Shown: positions 10,024 through 16,422 of the stretch, piece by piece
Layout: each line of letters opens with the position of its first letter
Numbering within the stretch: the first letter of the stretch is position 1
From: JACPVU01 sp964373255
Lineage (GTDB): Archaea; Aenigmatarchaeota; Aenigmatarchaeia; GW2011-AR5
Direction of reading: 5' to 3'
DNA length: 64,000 bases
Assembly (NCBI GenBank): GCA_964373255.1
Contig: CAYJTG010000001.1
Location: 1-64,000, forward strand
Notes under the pieces: model-generated
Told to the model about the DNA's origin: nothing
Seen by the model: the letters and a program-made list of their open reading frames with translations, nothing else
Database searches by the model: none
Translations under genes and position numbers: made by a program

Positions 10024-10131
10024 TCAAGAAAAGCTGATCAATACGTCTCTATTCTTAGACCTCTTTCGCATTTTTTCCAGTCTTGCATTGTACTCTGCGC
10101 GGCTTTCTTTTATTTTCCTTTCGAGCTCCAT
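10024..10131 (-). CDS. Possible 35-residue charged small protein
   Basis: The frame starts at ATG 10131 and encodes a very basic, helical peptide (MELERKIKESRAEYNARLEK, then MRKRSKNRDVLISFS). It lies 33 bp downstream of the VapC stop, in the same direction. The composition looks like a real charged helix rather than random sequence, but there is no clear ribosome binding site and no family I recognise. It could be a small accessory of the VapBC module or a chance frame. Confidence 0.3.
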   Translation of the reverse strand: MELERKIKESRAEYNARLEKMRKRSKNRDVLISFS

Positions 10132-10164
10132 CTGTGATAGTGATTGTACGTGTTGACATGTGTA

Positions 10165-10527
10165 TCAATCCACAAATTCTACATTCTCAATATTCTTGAA
10201 AGCTTTGTCTCCTGTAAGAAATTGTAAACCGTGCCTTTTTGCAAGAATATAACCCACGCAATCTATGAATGAGAGACTAAGTTTTCTATGGATAAATTTA
10301 AATTGCATCGCATCAATTACAGCGTCAGAATCTATAGGCAGTGTTGTATTTTCAAGTTTTTTATACCATAAACTTGCCGCTTCTTCTCCATATTGCTTTA
10401 ATAAAGAGTAATAGAGTTCTCCTAAGTTTAGAATAGACGTAACAATTATTTCTTCCTTATATTTTTCATATTTCGTGTTTTCTTTTATTATTTCGATAAT
10501 TGCGTACGTATCAAAGAAATAGTCCAT
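10165..10527 (-). CDS. vapC: VapC-type PIN-domain toxin
   Basis: At 120 residues this is the usual size for a PIN-domain ribonuclease toxin. The acidic residues of the active site are visible: FFDTYAIIE at the N-terminus (Asp6), a central Glu in LNLGELYYSL, FIDCVGYILA and a late Asp in FLTGDKAF. PIN toxins cleave RNA, often tRNA, when released from their antitoxin. The start codon directly abuts the stop of the VapB-like gene with no spacing, so translation is coupled. The region is more AT-rich than its surroundings, consistent with a mobile toxin-antitoxin module. Confidence 0.85.
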   Translation of the reverse strand: MDYFFDTYAIIEIIKENTKYEKYKEEIIVTSILNLGELYYSLLKQYGEEAASLWYKKLENTTLPIDSDAVIDAMQFKFIHRKLSLSFIDCVGYILAKRHGLQFLTGDKAFKNIENVEFVD

Positions 10528-10767
10528 CTAATCGCCTGTAAATTTGCTGTCAAGGTCTTTGTCAATTTCTTTCATTATCTTGCTCGTTGGCTTCTTCATT
10601 TTCTTAAATTTACCGAAGATATCCTTTACTCTAATCAAATCTACTGGATTTATAATAATTCTGACTTTTTGGTTTATTTTCAGGTTCTCTTTTTCAGCTT
10701 CTTCCTTAGGTATAATAACACCTATAGAATTTCCCCATTTTTTAAGCCTTGTTTCTTTTTCTATCAT
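10528..10767 (-). CDS. vapB: AbrB/SpoVT-type antitoxin (VapB)
   Basis: A short protein with the swapped-hairpin DNA-binding signature (TRLKKWGNSIGVIIPKE) near its N-terminus, then a charged C-terminal tail (about residues 45-79) that would bind and block the toxin. I chose ATG at 10767; an in-frame TTG at 10776 would add three residues but lies almost inside the operator palindrome. The antitoxin comes first and the toxin follows directly. Such antitoxins repress their own promoter, and a perfect palindrome lies immediately upstream. Confidence 0.85.
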   Translation of the reverse strand: MIEKETRLKKWGNSIGVIIPKEEAEKENLKINQKVRIIINPVDLIRVKDIFGKFKKMKKPTSKIMKEIDKDLDSKFTGD

Positions 10768-10777
10768 AAGTATCAAT

Positions 10778-10800
10778 AATAGTTATACCGTATAACTATT
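10778..10800. promoter_or_regulatory. Probable VapBC operator (11-bp perfect inverted repeat)
   Basis: AATAGTTATAC, a single central C, then GTATAACTATT: a perfect palindrome immediately upstream of vapB. AbrB-type antitoxins usually bind such sites to autoregulate. The stop codon of pcm (10796-10798) lies inside the palindrome, so the operator overlaps the end of the upstream gene. Confidence 0.75.
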
Positions 10801-11446
10801 TATACCCATGCCCGTACCTACCTATGAGCGGCACGAATGCGTAGTATCCGAGGAATGTTTTTCTGGTTTCTGTCTTTGATATCTTTTCAATCAGAAACAT
10901 CTCATCCCCGACAGGAATGACCATCCTGCCGCCGGCTTTTAGCTGCTCTATCAAGGGTTTCGGCACTTCAGGAGAAGACGCAGTCACGATTATCCTGTCA
11001 TACGGCGCATGTTTTGCATAGCCCGCCGTACCGTCTGCATTAATTGCAATGACATTTACACATCCTGATTTTTTAAGATTATTATTAGCGAATTCGAATA
11101 ATTCTTTTATTCTCTCTGTTGTTATAACCATGCCCTTCTTGCCGACAATCTCAGCGAGTATCGCCGCCTGATAGCCGGAGCCCGTGCCGATTTCGAGAAT
11201 CTTCTGGCCCTTCTCCGGGTGCAGTGCCTCGGTCATGGCCGCGACTGTGTACGGCTGCGATATCGTCTGACCCGCTAGTATGGGCAGCGGCTCGTCTGCG
11301 TAGGCGTAATCTTTGTACTGTGGTAAAACGAATTCTTCTCTTTTCACAGCAATGAACGCCTCGATTATTTCTTTTGTCTTCAGGACGCCTGACTGGATTA
11401 GAGAATTTATCAGATCCTGTTTTTTCTTACTCATATCCGTATTCAT
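10796..11446 (-). CDS. pcm: Protein-L-isoaspartate O-methyltransferase
   Basis: This 216-residue enzyme uses S-adenosylmethionine to methylate L-isoaspartyl residues formed by protein ageing, starting their repair. Family signatures are clear: REEFVLPQYKDYAYADEPLPI near the N-terminus, AGQTISQPYTVAAMTEAL, the SAM-binding motif I ILEIGTGSGYQAAILAE (about residues 83-99), and VTASSPEVPKPLIEQLKAGG. Length is normal for archaeal and bacterial Pcm. AGGT lies about 6 bases upstream of the ATG. The gene ends inside the vapBC operator, so pcm transcription may run through the toxin-antitoxin promoter. Confidence 0.96.
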   Translation of the reverse strand: MNTDMSKKKQDLINSLIQSGVLKTKEIIEAFIAVKREEFVLPQYKDYAYADEPLPILAGQTISQPYTVAAMTEALHPEKGQKILEIGTGSGYQAAILAEIVGKKGMVITTERIKELFEFANNNLKKSGCVNVIAINADGTAGYAKHAPYDRIIVTASSPEVPKPLIEQLKAGGRMVIPVGDEMFLIEKISKTETRKTFLGYYAFVPLIGRYGHGYK

Positions 11447-11465
11447 AATTAAACCTAGTTATTGG

Positions 11466-11918
11466 CTATCGCGTGCTGAACGAGAAAGGAGAATTAGAGG
11501 CGGCTGTCTCGCCTGCGGAATTTATTGCCTTCACGCGCCAGTAATATTTTATTCCAGACGTGAGCGCGCCTGAAGGCACAGTATAGCTTCTGGTGTCTTT
11601 TGATATTCCTGCCGTTTCGTGTGTTAGCGGCGAAGCAAATGAGATTTCTGTGTCAATCTGGATGGTGTACGTGTTCACGCCATTGGATGCGCTCCATGAA
11701 AACGTTGGCTGCAGTGATGTGACATCGCCATTAGACGGCAAAAGAATGCCAAACGTTCCTGGCGGCGAAGGGCTTTTTCCGGCAAGCGCGTACAAGCCCT
11801 GAGGATTCTGGTTCGCGATGAAGCCCTGCAGAGAGCTTCCAGCAACAGCAGTAAATACGATGATCGCGAGTATCGACACGTAAGCCTTTAGTGTTGGGCT
11901 GCGAGTCATAGCAAACAC
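11466..11918 (-). CDS. Small secreted fibronectin-type-III-like protein
   Basis: A 150-residue protein with an N-terminal hydrophobic signal (VSILAIIVFTAVAGSSLQGF, about residues 14-33) and one Fn3-like beta-sandwich. Typical marks are PTFSWSASNGVNTYTIQIDT and the late TSGIKYYWRVKAINSAGETAAS. There is no membrane anchor at the C-terminus, so it is either secreted or held by an uncleaved signal helix. The start is uncertain: GTG at 11918 or ATG at 11909, neither with a clear ribosome binding site. Function unknown; it probably takes part in surface contacts with the other beta-repeat proteins of the region. Confidence 0.75.
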   Translation of the reverse strand: MFAMTRSPTLKAYVSILAIIVFTAVAGSSLQGFIANQNPQGLYALAGKSPSPPGTFGILLPSNGDVTSLQPTFSWSASNGVNTYTIQIDTEISFASPLTHETAGISKDTRSYTVPSGALTSGIKYYWRVKAINSAGETAASNSPFSFSTR

Positions 11919-11957
11919 ACAATTAGATTTTGTTTTTGTAATTAATAAAACTTTCGG

Positions 11958-12155
11958 TTATGTCCCGCCGAGCGACTGGTCTATGTCTTGAAGCACCGAC
12001 CCAACGTTCTGCACACCAGAACTTATGTTTGTGACAACCCTGCTCACGTCGTCCGTGCTCTTCACACCGCTTTCCTGTACCGTGCAGCCAGAAATAAATA
12101 TCATCGCTGCCACTAAAACCAGTATCACGATCATCGTTTTTGTTTTTTGTCTCAT
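11958..12155 (-). CDS. Small lipoprotein with DIDQSL tail
   Basis: A 65-residue protein with a lipoprotein-type signal: basic start, hydrophobic stretch, then the lipobox ISGC at about residue 24, predicting a lipid-modified Cys on the outer face of the membrane. The mature part is a short helical tail (VSRVVTNISSGVQNVGSVL, then QDIDQSLGGT). The final motif resembles the tails of the two small membrane proteins at 2358-2952. GGTGAT lies 6 bases before the ATG. The leader holds a dense hairpin array (12170-12340). Function unknown. Confidence 0.75.
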   Translation of the reverse strand: MRQKTKTMIVILVLVAAMIFISGCTVQESGVKSTDDVSRVVTNISSGVQNVGSVLQDIDQSLGGT

Positions 12156-12169
12156 TTTTTATCACCGTA

Positions 12170-12340
12170 CATTAAGGGACACCGAAGGTTCTTTGGCATC
12201 TGCAAAGAAGCATAGCTTCTTTGAGATTCCGAAAAGCTTTGCTTTTCGAGATGCCAGAAAGCTTTGCTTTCTGAGCATCTACACTTACATGGTTAAGCGA
12301 AGCTTAACCTGTATCAGTGAAACTGTGTTTCACTAGATAA
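12170..12340. repeat. Intergenic array of six short triloop hairpins (leader element)
   Basis: Six consecutive hairpins with stems of 6-8 bp and three-base loops: CCGAAG/CTTTGG, AAAGAAGC/GCTTCTTT, GAAAAGC/GCTTTTC, AGAAAGC/GCTTTCT, GGTTAAGC/GCTTAACC and AGTGAAAC/GTTTCACT. An outer stem GGCATCT/AGATGCC encloses the second and third. On the minus strand the array is flanked by AGGAAAGGATTATCTAG on one side and CCCTTAATGTA on the other, then the ribosome binding site of the lipoprotein gene. These borders recur in front of other genes (32264-32373, 19538-19614, 40686-40750 and 57320-57375). It could be a structured 5' leader or an inserted repeat. Confidence 0.8.
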
Positions 12341-12417
12341 TCCTTTCCTAAAATCTTTTCTTAAAATTATTTTATTTTTCTTTAATTATTATTTTCTTTC
12401 CTTATTTATAAACACAA

Positions 12418-15174
12418 TTAACCTTTGCTGCAGTCCCTGCACGTGCTGCACTCGCCCTGATCACAGATGTTGTTGTCAAAGCAGCCAATGCACGATTCCG
12501 CTGGCTTGGTCGTCGTCTCTGTGGACTGCTTGTAAACTGTCTGTGTGTAAGTTGGCTGTGGATACTGTTGGTACGGCTGCTGATATCCGCCTTGTCCACT
12601 CTCGCCACTGGCTATTCTCTGAAGGCCCGCCCTTGCCTCAGGCGGAAGGTAATCATAAAACACTTTTAGGCATTCCTTTGCCGCCTCTGCACTGCTTGAA
12701 CAGTACGTACGGCACTCGTCGCCTGAGCACTTGCCTGGAATTCCTGGCGGCCCGCTGAACTGGTACTCACCCTGTGAATATTGCTTCAATTCTTCTCTTG
12801 TTGGCGGCGGCCCGTAAGCAGGGTGTTCTTTTGCCCATGTAACGCACACGTCATAATTCTCTAGGCAGTACTTTGAGCACTCTTGTACGGTCTTGCACCC
12901 GCCCGGCCCGCCTTCCGGCGGCGGAAAGTCGTGCCCACCTGCAGAGGCTGCGCCCCCGAACTTTGTCATTAACTCTTTCAGCGAGCCCTCGCAATTCGGT
13001 ATGAAGTCCTCAGGTCCCTGGACGCCAAAGGCATAGTCTTTAAACTTGCACGTCATCTCTATTGGTGTTTTTATGCCTGGCGGCAGAACCGGCGGCAGCT
13101 GATCTTTAGGCATGGTAGCGATGACTACGCAGACATCATTTTCAAGTCCTTTAACCTCTATGACAGGAGCGTTAGCCTCGGGCTTGAATTTGATCGGCTT
13201 GCAGATCCTGAATGCTCGGTCAAAGCACTCGCCGTCAGACCCACAGTCTTCGATATCGCTCTTTGATATTATGCCGCCCGATTCCTTGTCAGAGCTCAGC
13301 ATGACATATAGAATATCCTTCAGCATAACGTCCTTGATGTATTTTATATCATGCCTTATATCTGCAATATCATCGACCGTAAGGCTGTTCAGATGCTCTC
13401 TCAGATTTGCTTTTATTTCGTTGACCTTGTCCTTCGCTGATTCAAACATGGACGCAACACGTGTGTATCTTCCCTCGTCTTCCGAATTTGTGGATTTATA
13501 ATAATTAGCAATATCTTTCGCATTTCTTGAGAGCTTATCCATCTCTATGGCAAGGCTCTCCATCTTGAACGCCAGGCTTAAGAGCTCTGTCGTTTCAGGC
13601 ACCTTCTCAGGTCTTTCGACAAACGCGTCCCGCTCATCGCCCCTGGTTATGCAGTCTGCAAAGGCAATGCACCCGTTATAGTCGCGGCGTATTACCACCT
13701 CGCCTCCGCGTTCCCCGCACTTTTTGAACAACTCCTGCGGCGCATCCTTCTGGCACGTCTGCCCAGGCTGCATACAGTCGTATATCATGCATCCTTTTTC
13801 GTTAAGTCTCTGATAAATTTTGAAGCCCTGTTCTGTGCAGTGGCGCTCAACGTCTAATCGTGCAGACTCGGGCAGGTACTGGCACCTTTGTTCCTCTTTC
13901 TGGATGCATTTTGCGACCTTGCATCCACCCTCAAATACAACCACGCCGTGCAGTCCTATGCCAGGGCATCCCTGCAGCCCTTTTTCAACCTCCTCGCCTG
14001 ACGGGCACTTCAGCGACCCGACAATCGGATTTACATGGACCGTATCCTGGAACGTGCAGTCGACAAACTCACACCCGCGGAAATCTTTCTTTACCAGAGG
14101 ATTTCCGCCCGAATTTCTGCACTTGTCAAACACCTCTCTTGGTGGTTGTGGACACTGTTGTGATTCACAAATAACGCGTATAAATCCTGCCTCATCTTTT
14201 TCCTGATGGCAGCCTTGAGGTATCTGTGTTGTTGGTATCGGGCACTGATCACACGCACATCCGTAGTCGGTCTGCCTGCAGGCAACAGTCGATCCATCAA
14301 GGCAGGTTATGCTTGTCGCGCACTGTCTGGCCTGCACGCAGTCGTTAGGGCACGTCGTATCTTCGCCCTGTTCGCATTTATAATTTCCGCACGTGTCTGT
14401 TTTGATTCCGCATGATCCATAATAAGCGATCCCAGTGCCTGTCTTTCTCGCCTCGCAGTCATTCGAATATGTTTTTCCGTCCTTCCCGCAGACAGGGGCG
14501 TAGTTGGTAGGACAAACCGTTGTCGTTGTAGTCGTTGAAGAAGAAACGCATTCATGGCCAATCACGCACTTATTGCTCTCATCATATTTTGACCTTAGAT
14601 ATTCATCAGACGCGCAGATTGGTATCGATAGAAGAGGGCATGTAGTTGTTGTTGTAGTCGTTGGTTGCGTGTAAGTCGTGCATTGGTAACCGGTGATGCA
14701 GTTGTTGGCGTCACGCTGCTCTTTTGGGTAGGCGTCTGACGCGCACGGTGGTTTTTCCGGAGGCGCAGGGCAGACTGCTGTCGTTGTAGTCGTTGTAGTA
14801 GTCGTTGAAGGGCATTCCTTGCAGGCACATACATTATTCACAAGACTGCACGAAACAGTCGCGCCATTAGGACATGTTCTTGATGCAGGACATTCGGGAA
14901 CTGTAGTGGTTGTTGTTGTGGTTGTTGTTTGTGTCTGGGAGTGTCCCTCGCATGAAGGCGTGCATTGCGAGCACGTACCGGCAGAACAAGAGTTTGAACA
15001 AGAAGAAACAAAACCGTCAGGACACGTTGCCTTCGATGGACTACAAATTACTGTTGCGCACGGGTCTGTCGGCGGTTGTGTCTGGGTTTCCTGCGCGAAT
15101 GAAATTGATGTAAATAATAAAATTGACGCTGCTATAACAAACAGAATTGCAGGTATCTGCAACGCCTTAGTCAT
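12418..15174 (-). CDS. Cys-rich secreted protein with Kazal-like domain and Thr-rich linkers (918 aa)
   Basis: A signal peptide covers residues 1-27. Short Cys-rich units are then separated by poly-Thr linkers (about 82-91, 124-132, 172-178 and 214-219). Residues 221-256 match the Kazal protease-inhibitor pattern: CPTNYAPVCGKDGKTYSNDC with later Cys. A CGNYKCEQGED motif follows (262-279); it recurs in other surface proteins here. Residues about 300-510 hold repeated two-to-six-Cys units. Residues about 530-622 form a helical domain that aligns with the C-terminus of the 1924-residue protein. The C-terminal part has more Cys units, a Gln/Tyr/Pro-rich stretch and a final CDQGECSTCRDC. There is no anchor. 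Many disulfides are likely, which fits the CcdA/DsbD-like gene nearby. Probably a surface or secreted binding protein. Confidence 0.88.
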   Translation of the reverse strand: MTKALQIPAILFVIAASILLFTSISFAQETQTQPPTDPCATVICSPSKATCPDGFVSSCSNSCSAGTCSQCTPSCEGHSQTQTTTTTTTTTVPECPASRTCPNGATVSCSLVNNVCACKECPSTTTTTTTTTAVCPAPPEKPPCASDAYPKEQRDANNCITGYQCTTYTQPTTTTTTTCPLLSIPICASDEYLRSKYDESNKCVIGHECVSSSTTTTTTVCPTNYAPVCGKDGKTYSNDCEARKTGTGIAYYGSCGIKTDTCGNYKCEQGEDTTCPNDCVQARQCATSITCLDGSTVACRQTDYGCACDQCPIPTTQIPQGCHQEKDEAGFIRVICESQQCPQPPREVFDKCRNSGGNPLVKKDFRGCEFVDCTFQDTVHVNPIVGSLKCPSGEEVEKGLQGCPGIGLHGVVVFEGGCKVAKCIQKEEQRCQYLPESARLDVERHCTEQGFKIYQRLNEKGCMIYDCMQPGQTCQKDAPQELFKKCGERGGEVVIRRDYNGCIAFADCITRGDERDAFVERPEKVPETTELLSLAFKMESLAIEMDKLSRNAKDIANYYKSTNSEDEGRYTRVASMFESAKDKVNEIKANLREHLNSLTVDDIADIRHDIKYIKDVMLKDILYVMLSSDKESGGIISKSDIEDCGSDGECFDRAFRICKPIKFKPEANAPVIEVKGLENDVCVVIATMPKDQLPPVLPPGIKTPIEMTCKFKDYAFGVQGPEDFIPNCEGSLKELMTKFGGAASAGGHDFPPPEGGPGGCKTVQECSKYCLENYDVCVTWAKEHPAYGPPPTREELKQYSQGEYQFSGPPGIPGKCSGDECRTYCSSSAEAAKECLKVFYDYLPPEARAGLQRIASGESGQGGYQQPYQQYPQPTYTQTVYKQSTETTTKPAESCIGCFDNNICDQGECSTCRDCSKG

Positions 15175-15181
15175 GATAAAA

Positions 15182-15814
15182 CTATGCCTTTGCGCTGTAT
15201 ATAAAGTTTGCGTGATTTTTCTGTAATGCCTTCATTGTGTAGGCTGTCTCATATTGCATGACCACGACATTTGGGTTTGTAAAATTTGGCCTGCCATTTT
15301 CAATTCTTCTTGCAGGGTAAGCGCCGTGCCTTTTGTGCAGGCTTTCAGCGGTCTCAGGGCTGTACGTCATGACGTGATGCGTATCCCAATAAAGGGCCTT
15401 TGCGTGCTCTATTATGCTGTTTGCGATTCCAAGCCCATGCATGCGCGGATCAACTGTAAGGTCCACGAGAATTACGCTGTCAGAATCCGCCTTGTGCGTG
15501 CTCCAGTCGCCGTTGCCTGTAAGCGAGAAAAAGTCTGCAGGAACATTTTCAGCGTCTCCAGCGGTGTTCAGAAATAGTGGTTCAACTACAGCCGATGCCT
15601 TGCCTTTGTAGAAAGCGCCAATGATTGCCCCACGGCTGTTTTTTATCCGTATCTCGAACTGCTCCGTGTCGCGGGGCGCGTAATCTTTCCACGCATTCTG
15701 GAGTATTTCAAGGAATATTTTCTTGTCGCCGTCTGCCCAATCTGACGAGCCAACGTAAGTAATCTCTGCCAACGTCCTCACCAATTGAACTGTACCAGAT
15801 AAGCTTATATTCAC
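15182..15814 (-). CDS. GNAT-family N-acetyltransferase
   Basis: The central motif ILVDLTVDPRMHGLGIANSI (about residues 115-134) is the acetyl-CoA-binding motif A of the GNAT fold (V.P..+G.G.A). The surrounding strand-helix pattern and the later YSPETAESLHKRHGA, which resembles motif B, support the call. Acceptor unknown. The GTG start overlaps the TGA stop of the upstream ATP-cone gene (GTGA), so the two are translationally coupled. Moderately confident in the family, not in any specific substrate. Confidence 0.8.
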   Translation of the reverse strand: MNISLSGTVQLVRTLAEITYVGSSDWADGDKKIFLEILQNAWKDYAPRDTEQFEIRIKNSRGAIIGAFYKGKASAVVEPLFLNTAGDAENVPADFFSLTGNGDWSTHKADSDSVILVDLTVDPRMHGLGIANSIIEHAKALYWDTHHVMTYSPETAESLHKRHGAYPARRIENGRPNFTNPNVVVMQYETAYTMKALQKNHANFIYSAKA

Positions 15815-16356
15815 ATGTACCTGTACATGATGTAATTCTTCGCAGCGCTATTGAGGTTTCTTTTTACGAGAGCGTATTCAACGATGTCTTTTATCTCGTC
15901 AGAGGTGGCATATTTTCCTTTATACCGCTTGCCAAGAATTCTTAATATTTCCTGCATAGAATCTTGCAAGGCCTTTCCATCTTTAACGCCGGCTGCGTTG
16001 AAGCTCTTCTGCACGGACTTGAAGAGCTTCTCAGGTGAAAATTTTTCCTTTCTCCCATGCCTTTTCATTACGTATTTTACTTTGACAGGCTTAGCGTGTA
16101 GCCATACAAGCGAGTAGAAGTCGCATGCTTCATGATGTTTATTTTTCTTGAGCACGTAACACACTGCACTTCTTATATCTTCTGTATCAGCTACTTTTCT
16201 GTGTCCGATATGCTTTACCACACCATCTGCTATTCTTTCTTCTAGTTTCACATTGTCCAATCCTGTCTTATGCAGAGATACATGTATAGATTTCAGTAGC
16301 CTTTTCGTGTCAAATTTCTGAATCCTGCCGTTTCTTTTTTTCACTTTTTCTACCAT
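15811..16356 (-). CDS. Stand-alone double ATP-cone protein
   Basis: This 181-residue protein consists almost wholly of two ATP-cone domains in tandem: VKKRNGRIQKFDTKRLLKSI (about residues 4-23) and VMKRHGRKEKFSPEKLFKSV (about 90-109). Each is followed by the helical part with A...V...... motifs (VADTEDIRSAVCYVL and ATSDEIKDIVEYAL). ATP cones sense ATP/dATP in ribonucleotide reductases and in the NrdR repressor, but neither a catalytic domain nor the NrdR zinc ribbon is present. I chose ATG 16356, with GGGTGG about 5 bases upstream, rather than the GTG at 16365. It could be a nucleotide-sensing regulator. Its gene is coupled to the GNAT gene. Confidence 0.85.
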   Translation of the reverse strand: MVEKVKKRNGRIQKFDTKRLLKSIHVSLHKTGLDNVKLEERIADGVVKHIGHRKVADTEDIRSAVCYVLKKNKHHEACDFYSLVWLHAKPVKVKYVMKRHGRKEKFSPEKLFKSVQKSFNAAGVKDGKALQDSMQEILRILGKRYKGKYATSDEIKDIVEYALVKRNLNSAAKNYIMYRYM

Positions 16357-16422
16357 GCAAACCACCCTTTTGCAATTTCTATTTGTTTGCTATAACCATA
16401 AATATCGTTGTTTTTGTCAATA

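Noticed and set aside
12182..12335. CRISPR array
   Set aside because: The repeated units are short hairpins of differing stem sequence with no constant repeat and no spacers of regular length; no cas genes are present.
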